Below are positions 45,260-54,627 of a DNA stretch of 64,000 bases, piece by piece; within the stretch, counting starts at the first letter, position 1, and each line of letters starts with the position of its first letter. The notes below the pieces were generated by a model. The model ran no database searches and was not told the origin of the DNA. It was given only the letters and a program-made list of their open reading frames with translations. The DNA is from Sphingobacterium sp. CZ-UAM (GTDB taxonomy: Bacteria; Bacteroidota; Bacteroidia; Sphingobacteriales; Sphingobacteriaceae): contig NZ_MTCM01000007.1 in assembly GCF_002000245.1 (NCBI RefSeq), positions 124,001 to 188,000 of the forward strand, read 5' to 3'. The position numbers were made by a program, and so were the translations under genes.

Positions 45260-48200
45260 TTAAAAAGTAAGGTTAAGTCCCAACGAATACTGGCGCATAG
45301 TCGGATAATTGACAGTGGAAGCGTTGATTAATGAAGGATCATTGCTAGCAGGTCCGATTTCGGGATCCAGTCCGGGGAATTTTGTCCAGGTCAGCAAGTT
45401 TTCACCCGCCAAAAAGATGCGCAGCTTAGCGATTGAAAACCGGCTGGCCAAACGCTCGGGAAGGCTATATCCTATCTGCAAATTGCGCAACTTGACAAAA
45501 GAAGCGTTGTACAGATAGAAATTGCTGGTGCGTCCGTTCTGCGCATCGGTCACTCCCTTCAAGCGTGGATAATAGCCGTCGATCCGATTGTTGGGATCAG
45601 CGGGATTGGCGGCATTGTAATAATAGTGATCATTGGCCACCAAAGCTGGAACGGACTTGCCCTGTGCCACGATAGAAGAATTGAGGTACAGTTCGTTCCA
45701 ATAATAAGAAACACCTGAAGAAGCTGACCAAATCATCGCCGCATCGAAGTTTTTATAGGCCAGGTTGACACTTAAGCCATAATTGAATGCCGGCGTTGCG
45801 CGTTTGCCCATAAATTTTTGGTCATAGACATTACCGTAAATGCCATCCCCGTTCAGATCCGAATAGATCAGGTCACCATACCAGATTTTCGTTGAATCTA
45901 TACCATCTGCTGGCTGAAAGGAGTAGCCGGCGGCTGCCATGGCCTTTAGCCATTCCATATCCTGCTCGGTGCGGATCATCCCATCGCGGGGTCCACCATT
46001 TTTATCTACCGAACCATCTGCCAAAAAGTGGCTGCCCGAACCACGATAGGTATTATATAAATAATACTCATTGATTTCATGTCCTTCGATCACACGTTGA
46101 TTGGCGCCGGCAGAAACCAGACCAATATTGGACTGGTATACCCGATTGCCGGCAGCGTCAGTAACATAGCCCTCCGAAAGCAGGCCCTTGTATTTCTCCA
46201 CCCGGTTGGTATTGTAGGCAAAATTTCCAGATAGGCTATATTTGAAATCATTGACACGCCCCTGATAGCCGAGACTGAGCTCCAGCCCCCGCTTGCTCAC
46301 TTCAGCGATATTCATCGTTGCCGGCTGGGCTGTCCCCACCGTCGCCGGAATATTCGGAACATATAAGATACCATCGGTGTAAGCACGGTAGACATCAAAT
46401 TCCAGGCTCAACTTACCCTGTAATGCAGTACCGGTAAAACCTAGATTGGTTGTGGTGGTAGTTTCCCAATGCAGGCGATCATTACCTAATTTGGTTTGGG
46501 CCAGACCACGGATAGCCTGATTGTTGAACGAATAATTAACCGAACCATAAGAAGGTAGGTGATCATAGTTGCCCGAGGCATTGTTTCCGGTCTTCCCCCA
46601 GGAAGCCCTGATTCGCAAGTCATCCACAACGGGCTTTATAGCTTCCATAAAGGATTCTTCCGAAATGCGCCAGCCTGCTGAAAATGCTGGAAAGAAACCC
46701 CAGCGTTTGGCGGCACCGAAACGGGACGAACCATCGTAACGCAATACCGCTTCGGCGAGATATTTATTTGCATAGGCATAATTGGCCCGGCCAAAGAACG
46801 AACGCAGTCCATAGTCAAATTCGTCGCCGTTAATCGAACTCATGGTCGTCGCAGAATTAAAGGTTGTCAGATCGGGATGTACGAGCCCCAGTTTGGCTGC
46901 CCCTGTATTGTATTGATTGAAGTATTGCTCGTTATAGCCTACAATACCGCCAACATCATGTTTTCCAAAAGAGCCGTTGTAGCGTAGCACATTGTCTACG
47001 ATGACATTGTAACTCTTGGTCATATTATATTGTGTAGTCAGCTGTCCTGGGGACAAGGCTGCCGTACTTAATTTGTTCGTCGCAAAATTCCATTTTTCAT
47101 AAGGCACCAGATACCAATTGTTTTCAGAATAAGCCTGATTGTAATTGATCTTGGACTCAAACTCCAGTCCCTTCATCAGGTTTAATTTCGCAAAAACCGT
47201 TGTATTGAAGCGGTTCACCTGGTTTTTACCATCCATGCTGTTCAAAAAAGCCAGCGCATTGTTGGCCGTAGCCGATTCTTCGGCTGCAGCCGGGAATCCG
47301 TAAACCCCATTGTAATAAGGGTACACGCCGGGGACAGTCTGGGTGAGGTAGGCATAGGCGGTACCGACATCCGCTACACTTAAATTTTGCATGTCCCCAA
47401 AGGTCTGTGTTCCCACCGTCAAAAATTTCGCTACTTTGGATTGCAGATTAATGCGCATACGGATTTTATCGGCTCCTGTTTTTGGCATGGTACCCGGATT
47501 ATTGAAGTAACCCACGGAGAAAAGGTACTGCGTATTTTCAGTTCCGCCATTGAGTGAGAGGTTATGGTTTTGCAGGAGCTTACGCTGCCCGAACAGCACA
47601 TCGCCCCAATCCGTATTCGGATAGGCGACTTTATTGGGTATCCCGAATTCCGTCAATCCTTCTGGATCTTTCTTTGCGTCTTCCCACAGCTTGATTGTCG
47701 CATCGGTATATACTGCCGCTTGCCCCAGGTTGGTAAAACCCTCATTGACCAGCTGCATATGGCGCGGGTAATCGGTAATAAACTCAGGCACATTGTTGGG
47801 GCGCAACATCGAAACCATTCCACTATACGAAAGATTATTTTTTCCTCTGGCACCTTTCTTTGTCGTAATGACAATAACACCGTTTGACCCAAGTGAACCA
47901 TAGATCGCTGCCGTTGCTGCGTCTTTTAAGACTGAGACAGACTCCACGTCATTGGGGTTAACGGCGTCCATAGATCCCACGATACCATCGATCACGACCA
48001 ATGGAGCGGTATTATTTAGCGTTCCTTTACCACGGATAAGGATCGTGGCGCCGTCTGCCCCTGGCTTGCCCGTGGTAGTCTGTACATTTACCCCCGCAGC
48101 TAGGCCTGCCAAGGAGGAGGACAATGTCGAAGTTGATCTATTTTCCAAAGAACTTCCGTTCACTGTGGATACAGCACCGATCACATTGGCGCGTTTTTGA

Positions 48201-48853
48201 CTCCCATAGCCGACGACGACCACCTCCTCTAGACCACTAACTTCTTCCTGTAGGACAACCTGCAGCTGGTCGTCATCGCTGACTGTCTTTTCGAGTCTTT
48301 GATAGCCTACATTTGAAAAAATCAGGGTATTGCTCCCTGCCGGAAGCAGAATGGTAAAACTACCGTCCTGGGCGGAGTTTGTGGAGACGTTGGTTCCCTT
48401 TACCGTTACGGTGGTTCCCATGAGCGCTTCGCCCTTGCTATTAACCACACGCCCGCCTATGCTGCGCTGCTGCGGCATCTCGTCGACCGCATGATCCTTT
48501 CGTCGCGGTTTTAAGATAATGACCTCATCCTTTTTAATCCAATCCAGCTGGAGCGGTGCGGCAATCGCATTCATGGCATCCTCCAATCTGGCATTGCGTA
48601 TATTGACCGATAGCCTTGACTGCGCCAGCGCCTTACCATTTAAAAAAAAGTTGAGTCCGCTTTGCTGCTGAATGCTGCGCATGACCTGGTTTAAAGTCAC
48701 ATGTTTTGCGGTAAGATTGATAGTTTGTGCATTTCCTTCAGCAAACACCTGCATTATAGTCAGCAAGGAAATGAGTATAATCAATTTCATAATCAGTATA
48801 CTGCGTATCGTTAAACTCCACGGATGTAGCCTAACAAATGGATAAAAAATCAT
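45260..48853 (-). CDS. SusC-family TonB-dependent transporter with STN signalling domain (locus 4)
   Basis: 1197 residues. The ATG at 48853 gives a long lead (RLHPWSLTIRSILI) before the hydrophobic segment; Met22 (48790) would start a compact signal peptide (MKLIILISLL). Both are possible. Residues about 44-95 are an STN domain (TINLTAKHVTLNQVMRSIQ; AMNAIAAPLQLDWI), which contacts the FecR partner. The carboxypeptidase-D-like domain is at about 130-210, then EEVVVVGYGSQ, a plug with VLKDAATAAIYGSLGSNG, and the barrel. An occupied transporter should signal through FecR to the ECF sigma factor encoded upstream. Confidence 0.95.
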   Translation of the reverse strand: MIFYPFVRLHPWSLTIRSILIMKLIILISLLTIMQVFAEGNAQTINLTAKHVTLNQVMRSIQQQSGLNFFLNGKALAQSRLSVNIRNARLEDAMNAIAAPLQLDWIKKDEVIILKPRRKDHAVDEMPQQRSIGGRVVNSKGEALMGTTVTVKGTNVSTNSAQDGSFTILLPAGSNTLIFSNVGYQRLEKTVSDDDQLQVVLQEEVSGLEEVVVVGYGSQKRANVIGAVSTVNGSSLENRSTSTLSSSLAGLAAGVNVQTTTGKPGADGATILIRGKGTLNNTAPLVVIDGIVGSMDAVNPNDVESVSVLKDAATAAIYGSLGSNGVIVITTKKGARGKNNLSYSGMVSMLRPNNVPEFITDYPRHMQLVNEGFTNLGQAAVYTDATIKLWEDAKKDPEGLTEFGIPNKVAYPNTDWGDVLFGQRKLLQNHNLSLNGGTENTQYLFSVGYFNNPGTMPKTGADKIRMRINLQSKVAKFLTVGTQTFGDMQNLSVADVGTAYAYLTQTVPGVYPYYNGVYGFPAAAEESATANNALAFLNSMDGKNQVNRFNTTVFAKLNLMKGLEFESKINYNQAYSENNWYLVPYEKWNFATNKLSTAALSPGQLTTQYNMTKSYNVIVDNVLRYNGSFGKHDVGGIVGYNEQYFNQYNTGAAKLGLVHPDLTTFNSATTMSSINGDEFDYGLRSFFGRANYAYANKYLAEAVLRYDGSSRFGAAKRWGFFPAFSAGWRISEESFMEAIKPVVDDLRIRASWGKTGNNASGNYDHLPSYGSVNYSFNNQAIRGLAQTKLGNDRLHWETTTTTNLGFTGTALQGKLSLEFDVYRAYTDGILYVPNIPATVGTAQPATMNIAEVSKRGLELSLGYQGRVNDFKYSLSGNFAYNTNRVEKYKGLLSEGYVTDAAGNRVYQSNIGLVSAGANQRVIEGHEINEYYLYNTYRGSGSHFLADGSVDKNGGPRDGMIRTEQDMEWLKAMAAAGYSFQPADGIDSTKIWYGDLIYSDLNGDGIYGNVYDQKFMGKRATPAFNYGLSVNLAYKNFDAAMIWSASSGVSYYWNELYLNSSIVAQGKSVPALVANDHYYYNAANPADPNNRIDGYYPRLKGVTDAQNGRTSNFYLYNASFVKLRNLQIGYSLPERLASRFSIAKLRIFLAGENLLTWTKFPGLDPEIGPASNDPSLINASTVNYPTMRQYSLGLNLTF

Positions 48854-48865
48854 ATGTTTGTATGG

Positions 48866-48967
48866 TTTTGTATTTATTTATAAATGGTTATCAACATTTT
48901 TGCCCTCGGGCATTTAAGTAGGTACATGCAGCCATTCGAGACAGTGCCCCCCAGCACTGTCTTTTTT
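48866..48967 (+). ncRNA. Candidate small RNA antisense to the susC leader (locus 4)
   Basis: On the plus strand, opposite to all neighbouring genes, TATGTTTG at 48853-48860 is an exact match to the Bacteroidota -7 box (no TTTG is found at the -33 position). About 80 bases further is a perfect intrinsic terminator. Together they predict a transcript of roughly 100 bases lying in the FecR-SusC gap, antisense to the susC leader. Antisense RNAs at this position repress ECF/FecR-linked PULs in Bacteroides (DonS type). Expression here is unproven. Confidence 0.45.
48940..48967 (+). terminator. Plus-strand intrinsic terminator in the fecR-susC gap
   Basis: gacagtgc (48940-48947) and gcactgtc (48954-48961) form a perfect 8-bp stem with a 6-base loop, followed by six T (48962-48967) on the plus strand. 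No plus-strand gene precedes it. In the direction of fecR and susC transcription no T-run follows. Confidence 0.75.
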
Positions 48968-49069
48968 ATACGGCATGTATCCCTTATTCCTGTTTAAGTA
49001 GGTTTCATTAGCCGGTTTGTTTTCATGGTTATTTGGGTTTTTAGTTTAGTTCCTTTTTCAATAGGTGGA

Positions 49070-50290
49070 TCAAGGCTGCGCAGTTACAAATAGCACGCGT
49101 TTGTCCCGGGCTTTAACAAGTTCAAAACGTAGTCCCCCCTCGGCAAGTACCTCCAGCACTTCCCCTAGCGGCTTGTCACGCTTTATGCGACCATAAAAAT
49201 GAGTTTGTGGTACAGAAGAACTGTATTTCACCTCAACATCGTACCAAAGTCCGATTTGCCGCAATGCTTCGGCCAGCGGTGTTTCATCAAAATAAAATAG
49301 TCCCTCTTTCCAGGCGGTAAAAGCAGCGGGATCCACCTGTGCGACCCGAATGATACCGGTGGCGTTGGTGCTGGACTGCTGCCCTGGCTGTAGGTAGACC
49401 GCCGCGATGGCCGGATTCTCATTGGATAATTTAATCCGTCCGTTGACTAGGGTCGTTTTGATCAGTTTATTATCTGGATAAGCATTGACGTTGAAAGCAG
49501 TCCCAAGTACCTGCACTTCCTGTCCCTGACTCAACACCTTAAAGGGTCGTGCGATATCTTTCCTTACCTCAAAGAAAGCTTCACCTTTCAACGTCACTTT
49601 GCGTTCATGCTGTGCAAATCGCGCTGGATAGTGCAACGAGGATGCCGCGTTGAGCCAGACCTTCGTTCCATCGGGCAATGTAATCTGGTACATTCCCCCG
49701 ACTGGCGTGCTCAGTTCCAACATCACCTTGCTCAGGTCATTTGTTTCTTGATTTCGCCCCATCTTTCCGCTCTGCAACGGTTGACCATTGGCATATGTAA
49801 TTTCATCGCCCATAATGATACCGGATTGCTGATCGTTGAGTTGAACGAGAGAACCATCCGCCAAACGTAATGTTGCCCGATTACCGCCCGGCGGCAGTTC
49901 TTCAGGCAATATCTGTTGCCGTACAGTATGCTTGGTGAGCTGCTGCACCGTATCTGGGTATTGATTCCGGATCAATAGGGTGAAGAGCGAAAGGAAAAGA
50001 ATCCCTGCAGCTGCCCAATAGGGCCATCGCATGAGGCGCAGCGATCTTTTTTTCACCTGCTGCCCAGCGATCTGCCTTTTAATATTCTCAAGCGTTTTTT
50101 CCAAGTGGGATTCACTTGCATTCAGCCCGTCGACAGGCTGTAGCAGGCTCTCGATGATAGCCTGGTCCACATCGGCTTCGGGATCGGCTTCGGCTAAAGC
50201 CGTCCGCAGCCAGGTCATTTCCTCGACCGTACAATTTCCCGCTTTATACTTTTGAAGTAATTGGTCTATTTTAGATTTACGATTATCCAC
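49070..50290 (-). CDS. FecR-family anti-sigma factor (locus 4)
   Basis: 406 residues from a GTG start (50290). The cytoplasmic N-terminus (1-85) should bind the sigma factor; one transmembrane helix is at about 90-107 (PYWAAAGILFLSLFTLLI). The periplasmic FecR domain is at about 195-300 (TPVGGMYQITLPDGTKVWLNAASSL split by loops; VLGTAFNVNAYPD) and a DUF4974-like domain at about 330-400 (LAEALRQIGLWYDVEVKY). It lies 65 bases after the sigma gene. The gap to SusC is 216 bases and holds the candidate antisense RNA. Confidence 0.92.
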   Translation of the reverse strand: MDNRKSKIDQLLQKYKAGNCTVEEMTWLRTALAEADPEADVDQAIIESLLQPVDGLNASESHLEKTLENIKRQIAGQQVKKRSLRLMRWPYWAAAGILFLSLFTLLIRNQYPDTVQQLTKHTVRQQILPEELPPGGNRATLRLADGSLVQLNDQQSGIIMGDEITYANGQPLQSGKMGRNQETNDLSKVMLELSTPVGGMYQITLPDGTKVWLNAASSLHYPARFAQHERKVTLKGEAFFEVRKDIARPFKVLSQGQEVQVLGTAFNVNAYPDNKLIKTTLVNGRIKLSNENPAIAAVYLQPGQQSSTNATGIIRVAQVDPAAFTAWKEGLFYFDETPLAEALRQIGLWYDVEVKYSSSVPQTHFYGRIKRDKPLGEVLEVLAEGGLRFELVKARDKRVLFVTAQP

Positions 50291-50355
50291 CGTGCTGTAA
50301 TTTTAGGTAAATACACACGAGATAAAATTAAGGTCTGCTCGATCGGCAATTTTTT

Positions 50356-50955
50356 TTATTTTCCTGAAAAAAGCAGTAAGGCAAACATGAATGCAGAAAA
50401 ACCATTGTCCTGTAAGGCAGCATTGCGGATAAATTTGTTGGCTTTGACGATATGGTCACGGACTGTGGAAACCGAAATCCCCATTTCCTGGGCGATCTCC
50501 TGATAGCTCTTTCCCTCTAGTTTAGAAAGTCGAAATATTTTTTGCCGCTGCTGCGGTAATTTGTGCAGGAGTTGTTCGACCCATTGCTGCGCTTCCTTTG
50601 AATCCAACATCCGGTCGATGGAATTTTCCCCTTCCACTGCCTCCTGCGCCAGCTGAATGGCTGACTCCAGCTCCAATTTTAGCCTTCTTCTAAAATTAAA
50701 GGTGATATTGCGCGAACAGGTGTATAAAAAAGCGGCAAATGACTGTTCGGGATCTATTTTTAACCTATTCTCCCATATCCGGACAAACACATCCTGAAGC
50801 AGATCTTCGGCAACAGTTTTATCCTTGATGAATTTAAGGATATTGGCGTAAATGGTATGGCTGTAACGATGGTACAAGACATCAAAGGCCTGCATATCCC
50901 CACAACGGAGTAGGCGCAAGAGTTCATTCTCAGGCATGCAGTGATAGGTGTCCAT
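50356..50955 (-). CDS. ECF-type RNA polymerase sigma factor (locus 4)
   Basis: 199 residues. Region 2 is at about 22-90 (AEDLLQDVFVRIWENR; FLYTCSRNITFNFRRR). Region 4 is at about 130-180 with the helix-turn-helix GKSYQEIAQEMGISVSTVRDHIV. It is the first gene of the locus 4 regulatory block and pairs with the FecR that follows. Met1 and Met7 are both possible starts; a candidate promoter lies directly upstream of the first. Confidence 0.94.
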   Translation of the reverse strand: MDTYHCMPENELLRLLRCGDMQAFDVLYHRYSHTIYANILKFIKDKTVAEDLLQDVFVRIWENRLKIDPEQSFAAFLYTCSRNITFNFRRRLKLELESAIQLAQEAVEGENSIDRMLDSKEAQQWVEQLLHKLPQQRQKIFRLSKLEGKSYQEIAQEMGISVSTVRDHIVKANKFIRNAALQDNGFSAFMFALLLFSGK

Positions 50956-50972
50956 AATTGATTATTTCAACA

Positions 50973-51004
50973 TGAAGTTAGCGACTTCAGCGCAATAATT
51001 CAAA
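50973..51004 (-). promoter_or_regulatory. Candidate promoter of the locus 4 sigma gene
   Basis: On the minus strand, TTTG (51004-51001), a 20-base spacer and TAACTTCA (50980-50973, four of six consensus bases) lie about 20 bases before the ATG. A 10-base palindrome, gaaacgtttc (51014-51023), sits just upstream of the -33 box and could be a regulator site. Confidence 0.35.
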
Positions 51005-51041
51005 TCATTTTATGAAACGTTTCCTATACACTATTTTCTGA

Positions 51042-51069
51042 GAGCCTTTCTGATTACGCAGAAAGGCTC
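51042..51069 (-). terminator. Hairpin terminator after the fructan operon
   Basis: gagcctttctg (51042-51052) and cagaaaggctc (51059-51069) form a perfect 11-bp stem with a 6-base loop, 16 bases after the GH32 stop. A T-run is missing in both directions, so termination may be inefficient, but position and stem strength support the call. Confidence 0.6.
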
Positions 51070-51084
51070 ATTAAGTTACAACGC

Positions 51085-52593
51085 TTATTTATCCTTAAAT
51101 GCCGCGATGTCTATATCCTGGAAGATTAAGTTATCCTCTCCTACAATACGTAGCCGGGTCATTGGCTCCTGCGGAAAAAACAAGCCGGTCATTGCCGTTA
51201 ATCCACCATCAGCAAAGAGCTCTACAGAACTAACGTCAATATATAGACTTAAGGATAATGATTCATTATTGGATAATCTTTTCGCCGTACTTGTTTTTGG
51301 GAAATCGGCATTGAAAGCAATTTCTCCGGATTTTGAGCGGTCAATATAATATGCTTTTTGATCTTTGTCATACCCTACAACAAGCTCATTTCCAATAGTA
51401 TTTGACAAAATCACCTTAAAATTCTGTTGTTTTAACTTATTGATGTCCAACCGAAAAGCTTGCGGCAACTGTTCCTGTATACTGAGCTCTTTGGATTGAT
51501 TTGCCCGATATTTTTTTACCGGCCGAAATGCTTTGGCCAACTCCGGTGCCGCTGAGCTGCTCACATAATATTTCTGATCTACTTTTTGCAAAGCTAGATC
51601 ACGCGGAATTGTGGAAGATGAACGCCAACGTGTCGTCGGCACCACATTGGCATATTGCCAATTACTCATCCAGCCGATCATCAGCTGCCGCCCGCCGAGA
51701 TTACTCCAGGTTACTCCCGCATAGTTATCAGGTCCCCAATCTAACCATTTAATTGATGTGTCTGCCGGCTGAAATTGATGCCCATCAAAATCACCTACAA
51801 AATACTGTGTCACCGAACCACCATTGGGACCTCCCGGATTGATGCTCACCAATAGTACCCATTTCGTCTCCCCTTTGTATTTCATTGGAATCAGGTCAGG
51901 ACATTCCCAGACTCCGCCATGTGCGCCCACTTCCTTGCCGAATTCGCTCTCCTTTTTCCACTCTTTTAAGTTTTTGGACGAATAAAAGGTAATGCAATCT
52001 TTGGTTGCCAGCGTCATAATCCAGCTTTTTGATTTTTCGAACCACATCACCTTGGGATCGCGAAAATCCCAAATCCCGGGATTTGGTAGCACTGGGTTAC
52101 CTTTGTATTTGGTCCAGGTTGCGCCCTGATCCAGGCTATAGGCCAAACTCTGATTTTGGTGCAGGCCGGTTTTCCGCTCTTCCTCCTGATGATTGTGGTG
52201 TGTAAAAATAGCGACCATAGCCCCCTTTCCAAAACCAGCGGTATTATTTTTATCAATCACCGAACTTCCCGAAAAGATCGTCCCCAAACTATCGGGATAC
52301 AAAGCAATTTTTTGCTCGTCCCAATGAATCAGATCTTTGCTGATAGCGTGCCCCCAGTGCATTGGCCCCCAAACTGATTTTTCAGGGTTATGCTGAAAAA
52401 AGAGGTGATAATTTCCATTGAGATATACCATGCCATTGGGATCATTCATCCAACCCTGTTTGGGTGTAAAATGGTAGCTCGGCCGGTATTTTTCCAGCTG
52501 GTCATTACTGCCCTGCTGTCCTACCTGCGCAAAAGCTGAGCTCAGCATGCCCGCAAAAAGCATGGCGGCTCCGTATTTCTTCATTCTATTCAT
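51085..52593 (-). CDS. GH32 fructan hydrolase (levanase/inulinase/invertase type)
   Basis: 502 residues. Signal peptide 1-22 (ending SSAFAQ). The three GH32 catalytic motifs are intact: nucleophile Asp51 in GWMNDPNG, Asp179 in FRDPK, acid/base Glu230 in WECPDL. A beta-propeller (about 35-340) is followed by the usual C-terminal beta-sandwich. It should release fructose from levan, inulin or sucrose-type substrates in the periplasm. It is the only enzyme for polymer breakdown in the locus and the last gene, 250 bases after SusD. Confidence 0.94.
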   Translation of the reverse strand: MNRMKKYGAAMLFAGMLSSAFAQVGQQGSNDQLEKYRPSYHFTPKQGWMNDPNGMVYLNGNYHLFFQHNPEKSVWGPMHWGHAISKDLIHWDEQKIALYPDSLGTIFSGSSVIDKNNTAGFGKGAMVAIFTHHNHQEEERKTGLHQNQSLAYSLDQGATWTKYKGNPVLPNPGIWDFRDPKVMWFEKSKSWIMTLATKDCITFYSSKNLKEWKKESEFGKEVGAHGGVWECPDLIPMKYKGETKWVLLVSINPGGPNGGSVTQYFVGDFDGHQFQPADTSIKWLDWGPDNYAGVTWSNLGGRQLMIGWMSNWQYANVVPTTRWRSSSTIPRDLALQKVDQKYYVSSSAAPELAKAFRPVKKYRANQSKELSIQEQLPQAFRLDINKLKQQNFKVILSNTIGNELVVGYDKDQKAYYIDRSKSGEIAFNADFPKTSTAKRLSNNESLSLSLYIDVSSVELFADGGLTAMTGLFFPQEPMTRLRIVGEDNLIFQDIDIAAFKDK

Positions 52594-52760
52594 AGCTTAA
52601 TTAGTTTAATATCATTTATCCCATTTCACCTGAGTTCTTAAAATAATGATAATTCTTATGATTTTTCGATTTTCATCGCATTGACTTTAATTGTTCCCTG
52701 ATCGGCATAAATGGTTTAAGAAAACCTTATTGGAAGGCACAATCAGCGGAGTAAAATTAA

Positions 52761-52779
52761 GTTCTGTTATAAACAGGAC
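52761..52779 (-). other. Small hairpin between SusD and GH32
   Basis: gttctgtt (52761-52768) pairs with aacaggac (52772-52779) at 7 of 8 positions around a 3-base loop. It is followed on the minus strand by a T-rich stretch and could be a weak attenuator. The rest of the 250-base gap (52594-52843) shows no gene or clear promoter. Confidence 0.3.
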
Positions 52780-52843
52780 TATGGGTCCCAATCCGATCGT
52801 ATATTTTAATGTTCCCATTGGTATAAATTGGTTATTGTGTTAG

Positions 52844-54526
52844 TTAATATCCCGGATTCTGTTTGTAGAGGTACTTACTCAGTCTTATCTGCGCTTCCGG
52901 GATCGGCAGATATTCATTCTTATCTGCTGTAAAATGAGCTGATGCGTAATAAGAACGACGTGATTTCTCAGTTTCATAATATGCATTCATATTCTTATCC
53001 GCTATTCCCCATCTGACCAGGTCAAAGAAGCGGCCGTTTTCCATCGCCAGCTCCAGGCGACGTTCCCATCGCAAAGCCTTACGGGCGTTTTCCTCGTTCC
53101 ATATGATGTTGTCCCCATTTTTATAGGTTTCTATCAGCATCTTATCCGTAGCGTAACCGGTCATTGAAGCGCTATTTTTTGCACGCAAACGTACCTGGTT
53201 GATCAGTGGTAAAGCTTCGGCCGACCGGTGCAGTTCAATCAGCGCCTCCGCGCGCATCAATATGAGGTCAGCAACACGCAAGACAATACGGTTTTTTGTA
53301 TTCGCAAAGAATGGAGCCATTGGGACAAAGCAATCGCAATCCGGATCAACATTCTCCTTCAACGAAGCATACACCGAATAATCCGCAGGATTACGGTTCC
53401 AGCTCTCCTCATAGATACGTTTGCTGTTATATTTATAAGGCAGCCCCGGAATTGCCACCGTATGGAATAACCTGGGATCATATTTTTCCGATGCATTGAA
53501 GGCATTCAAGCTATTGTAATTATCGAGTGGCACTCCCTTTCCTGTTGTGCGGAATGCATTCACGAGGTTCTGGCTGGGTTTGTTGAAATCACAACAGCCC
53601 AAGCCCATTGGTACAGAAAGCAGATCCGAGAAATTCACACGTCCGAATTTTGTTCCGTCATCTTTTGAAAACTGGATGGAAAAGAGTGCTTCCGTACCAT
53701 TCTCATATTTTCCGGGTAGAAAGTTGAATGCAAAATCTGCTTCAAGGGCATGGTTCGAGGCAAGTACGATCTCTGTATTTTGTAAGACTTTTTCGAGATC
53801 GCCCGAGTTGATCCCGGTTACGGTATGCCGTTCTTCGTTGTCCTGGCGATAGGCTTTGTACAGGTATGTTTTCGCCAGATAGGCTGCTGCGGCAATCCGG
53901 TTGGCACGGCCGACTTCAGCTTGTACAGCAGGCAAATGTTCTACTGCATATTGAAAATCATCAACAATCTTTTGCCAGAGCATGTCATTGTTCAATGCCC
54001 TGTTCGATACGGTTTCATAACTATCTACTGGTACAGTTTCATCGATATAAGGGACATACTTAAAAAGCGTTTTGAGCATGAAATAGAAATGGCCTCTTAG
54101 GAATCTTGCTTCGGCCAATTTGCTTTCTTTACCCTCAAAATTATCCATTTCCTGGATTGTTTTTATTGTCGTATTGGCACGCGAAATGGCTACATACAAC
54201 TGAAACCATAACTTATCTATCTCTGCGAAATTGGTCATCACATTGCTGGAAACTTCCAAAAAATGGAATGTCTGGATATCCTGTGGTCCCGAACCGCCTT
54301 TATAGGCATCATCGGACCGTACCGTACCATAGGGCCATAAGCTAAAAGGCACATCATAATGGTCATTGCCTAAAGCTGCATAGGTGGCTGTGAGTAATCG
54401 TTCCGGTTCCTTGACCTGATCGGAGCTCAGAACGCCATTCGGTGTCTGGTCCAAGAACTTGGTACATCCGGACAGCATACCGGCAAGTACCATCATTATC
54501 GCTATTTTATTGGTTATTTTTTTCAT
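52844..54526 (-). CDS. SusD/RagB-family fructan-binding outer-membrane lipoprotein (locus 5)
   Basis: 560 residues. The signal ends in AGMLSGC (Cys21 lipidated). SusD motifs: LAEARFLRGHFYFMLKTLF, then NRIVLRVADLILMRAEALIE, and ERRLELAMENGRFFDLVRWG; the tail is YLYKQNPGY. It lies 101 bases after SusC, an unusually large SusC-SusD gap for this window. Fructan as ligand is inferred from GH32, fructokinase and the fructose-type sensor. Confidence 0.93.
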   Translation of the reverse strand: MKKITNKIAIMMVLAGMLSGCTKFLDQTPNGVLSSDQVKEPERLLTATYAALGNDHYDVPFSLWPYGTVRSDDAYKGGSGPQDIQTFHFLEVSSNVMTNFAEIDKLWFQLYVAISRANTTIKTIQEMDNFEGKESKLAEARFLRGHFYFMLKTLFKYVPYIDETVPVDSYETVSNRALNNDMLWQKIVDDFQYAVEHLPAVQAEVGRANRIAAAAYLAKTYLYKAYRQDNEERHTVTGINSGDLEKVLQNTEIVLASNHALEADFAFNFLPGKYENGTEALFSIQFSKDDGTKFGRVNFSDLLSVPMGLGCCDFNKPSQNLVNAFRTTGKGVPLDNYNSLNAFNASEKYDPRLFHTVAIPGLPYKYNSKRIYEESWNRNPADYSVYASLKENVDPDCDCFVPMAPFFANTKNRIVLRVADLILMRAEALIELHRSAEALPLINQVRLRAKNSASMTGYATDKMLIETYKNGDNIIWNEENARKALRWERRLELAMENGRFFDLVRWGIADKNMNAYYETEKSRRSYYASAHFTADKNEYLPIPEAQIRLSKYLYKQNPGY

Positions 54527-54627
54527 TGGAATTCTATTTTTTAATAGTCTATATTTCCATGGATTTATTGTTTTCGTTCCGCTTCTTATCCTTTAAGATT
54601 TTCGATCCTTTCTATTCGATCCCACTA

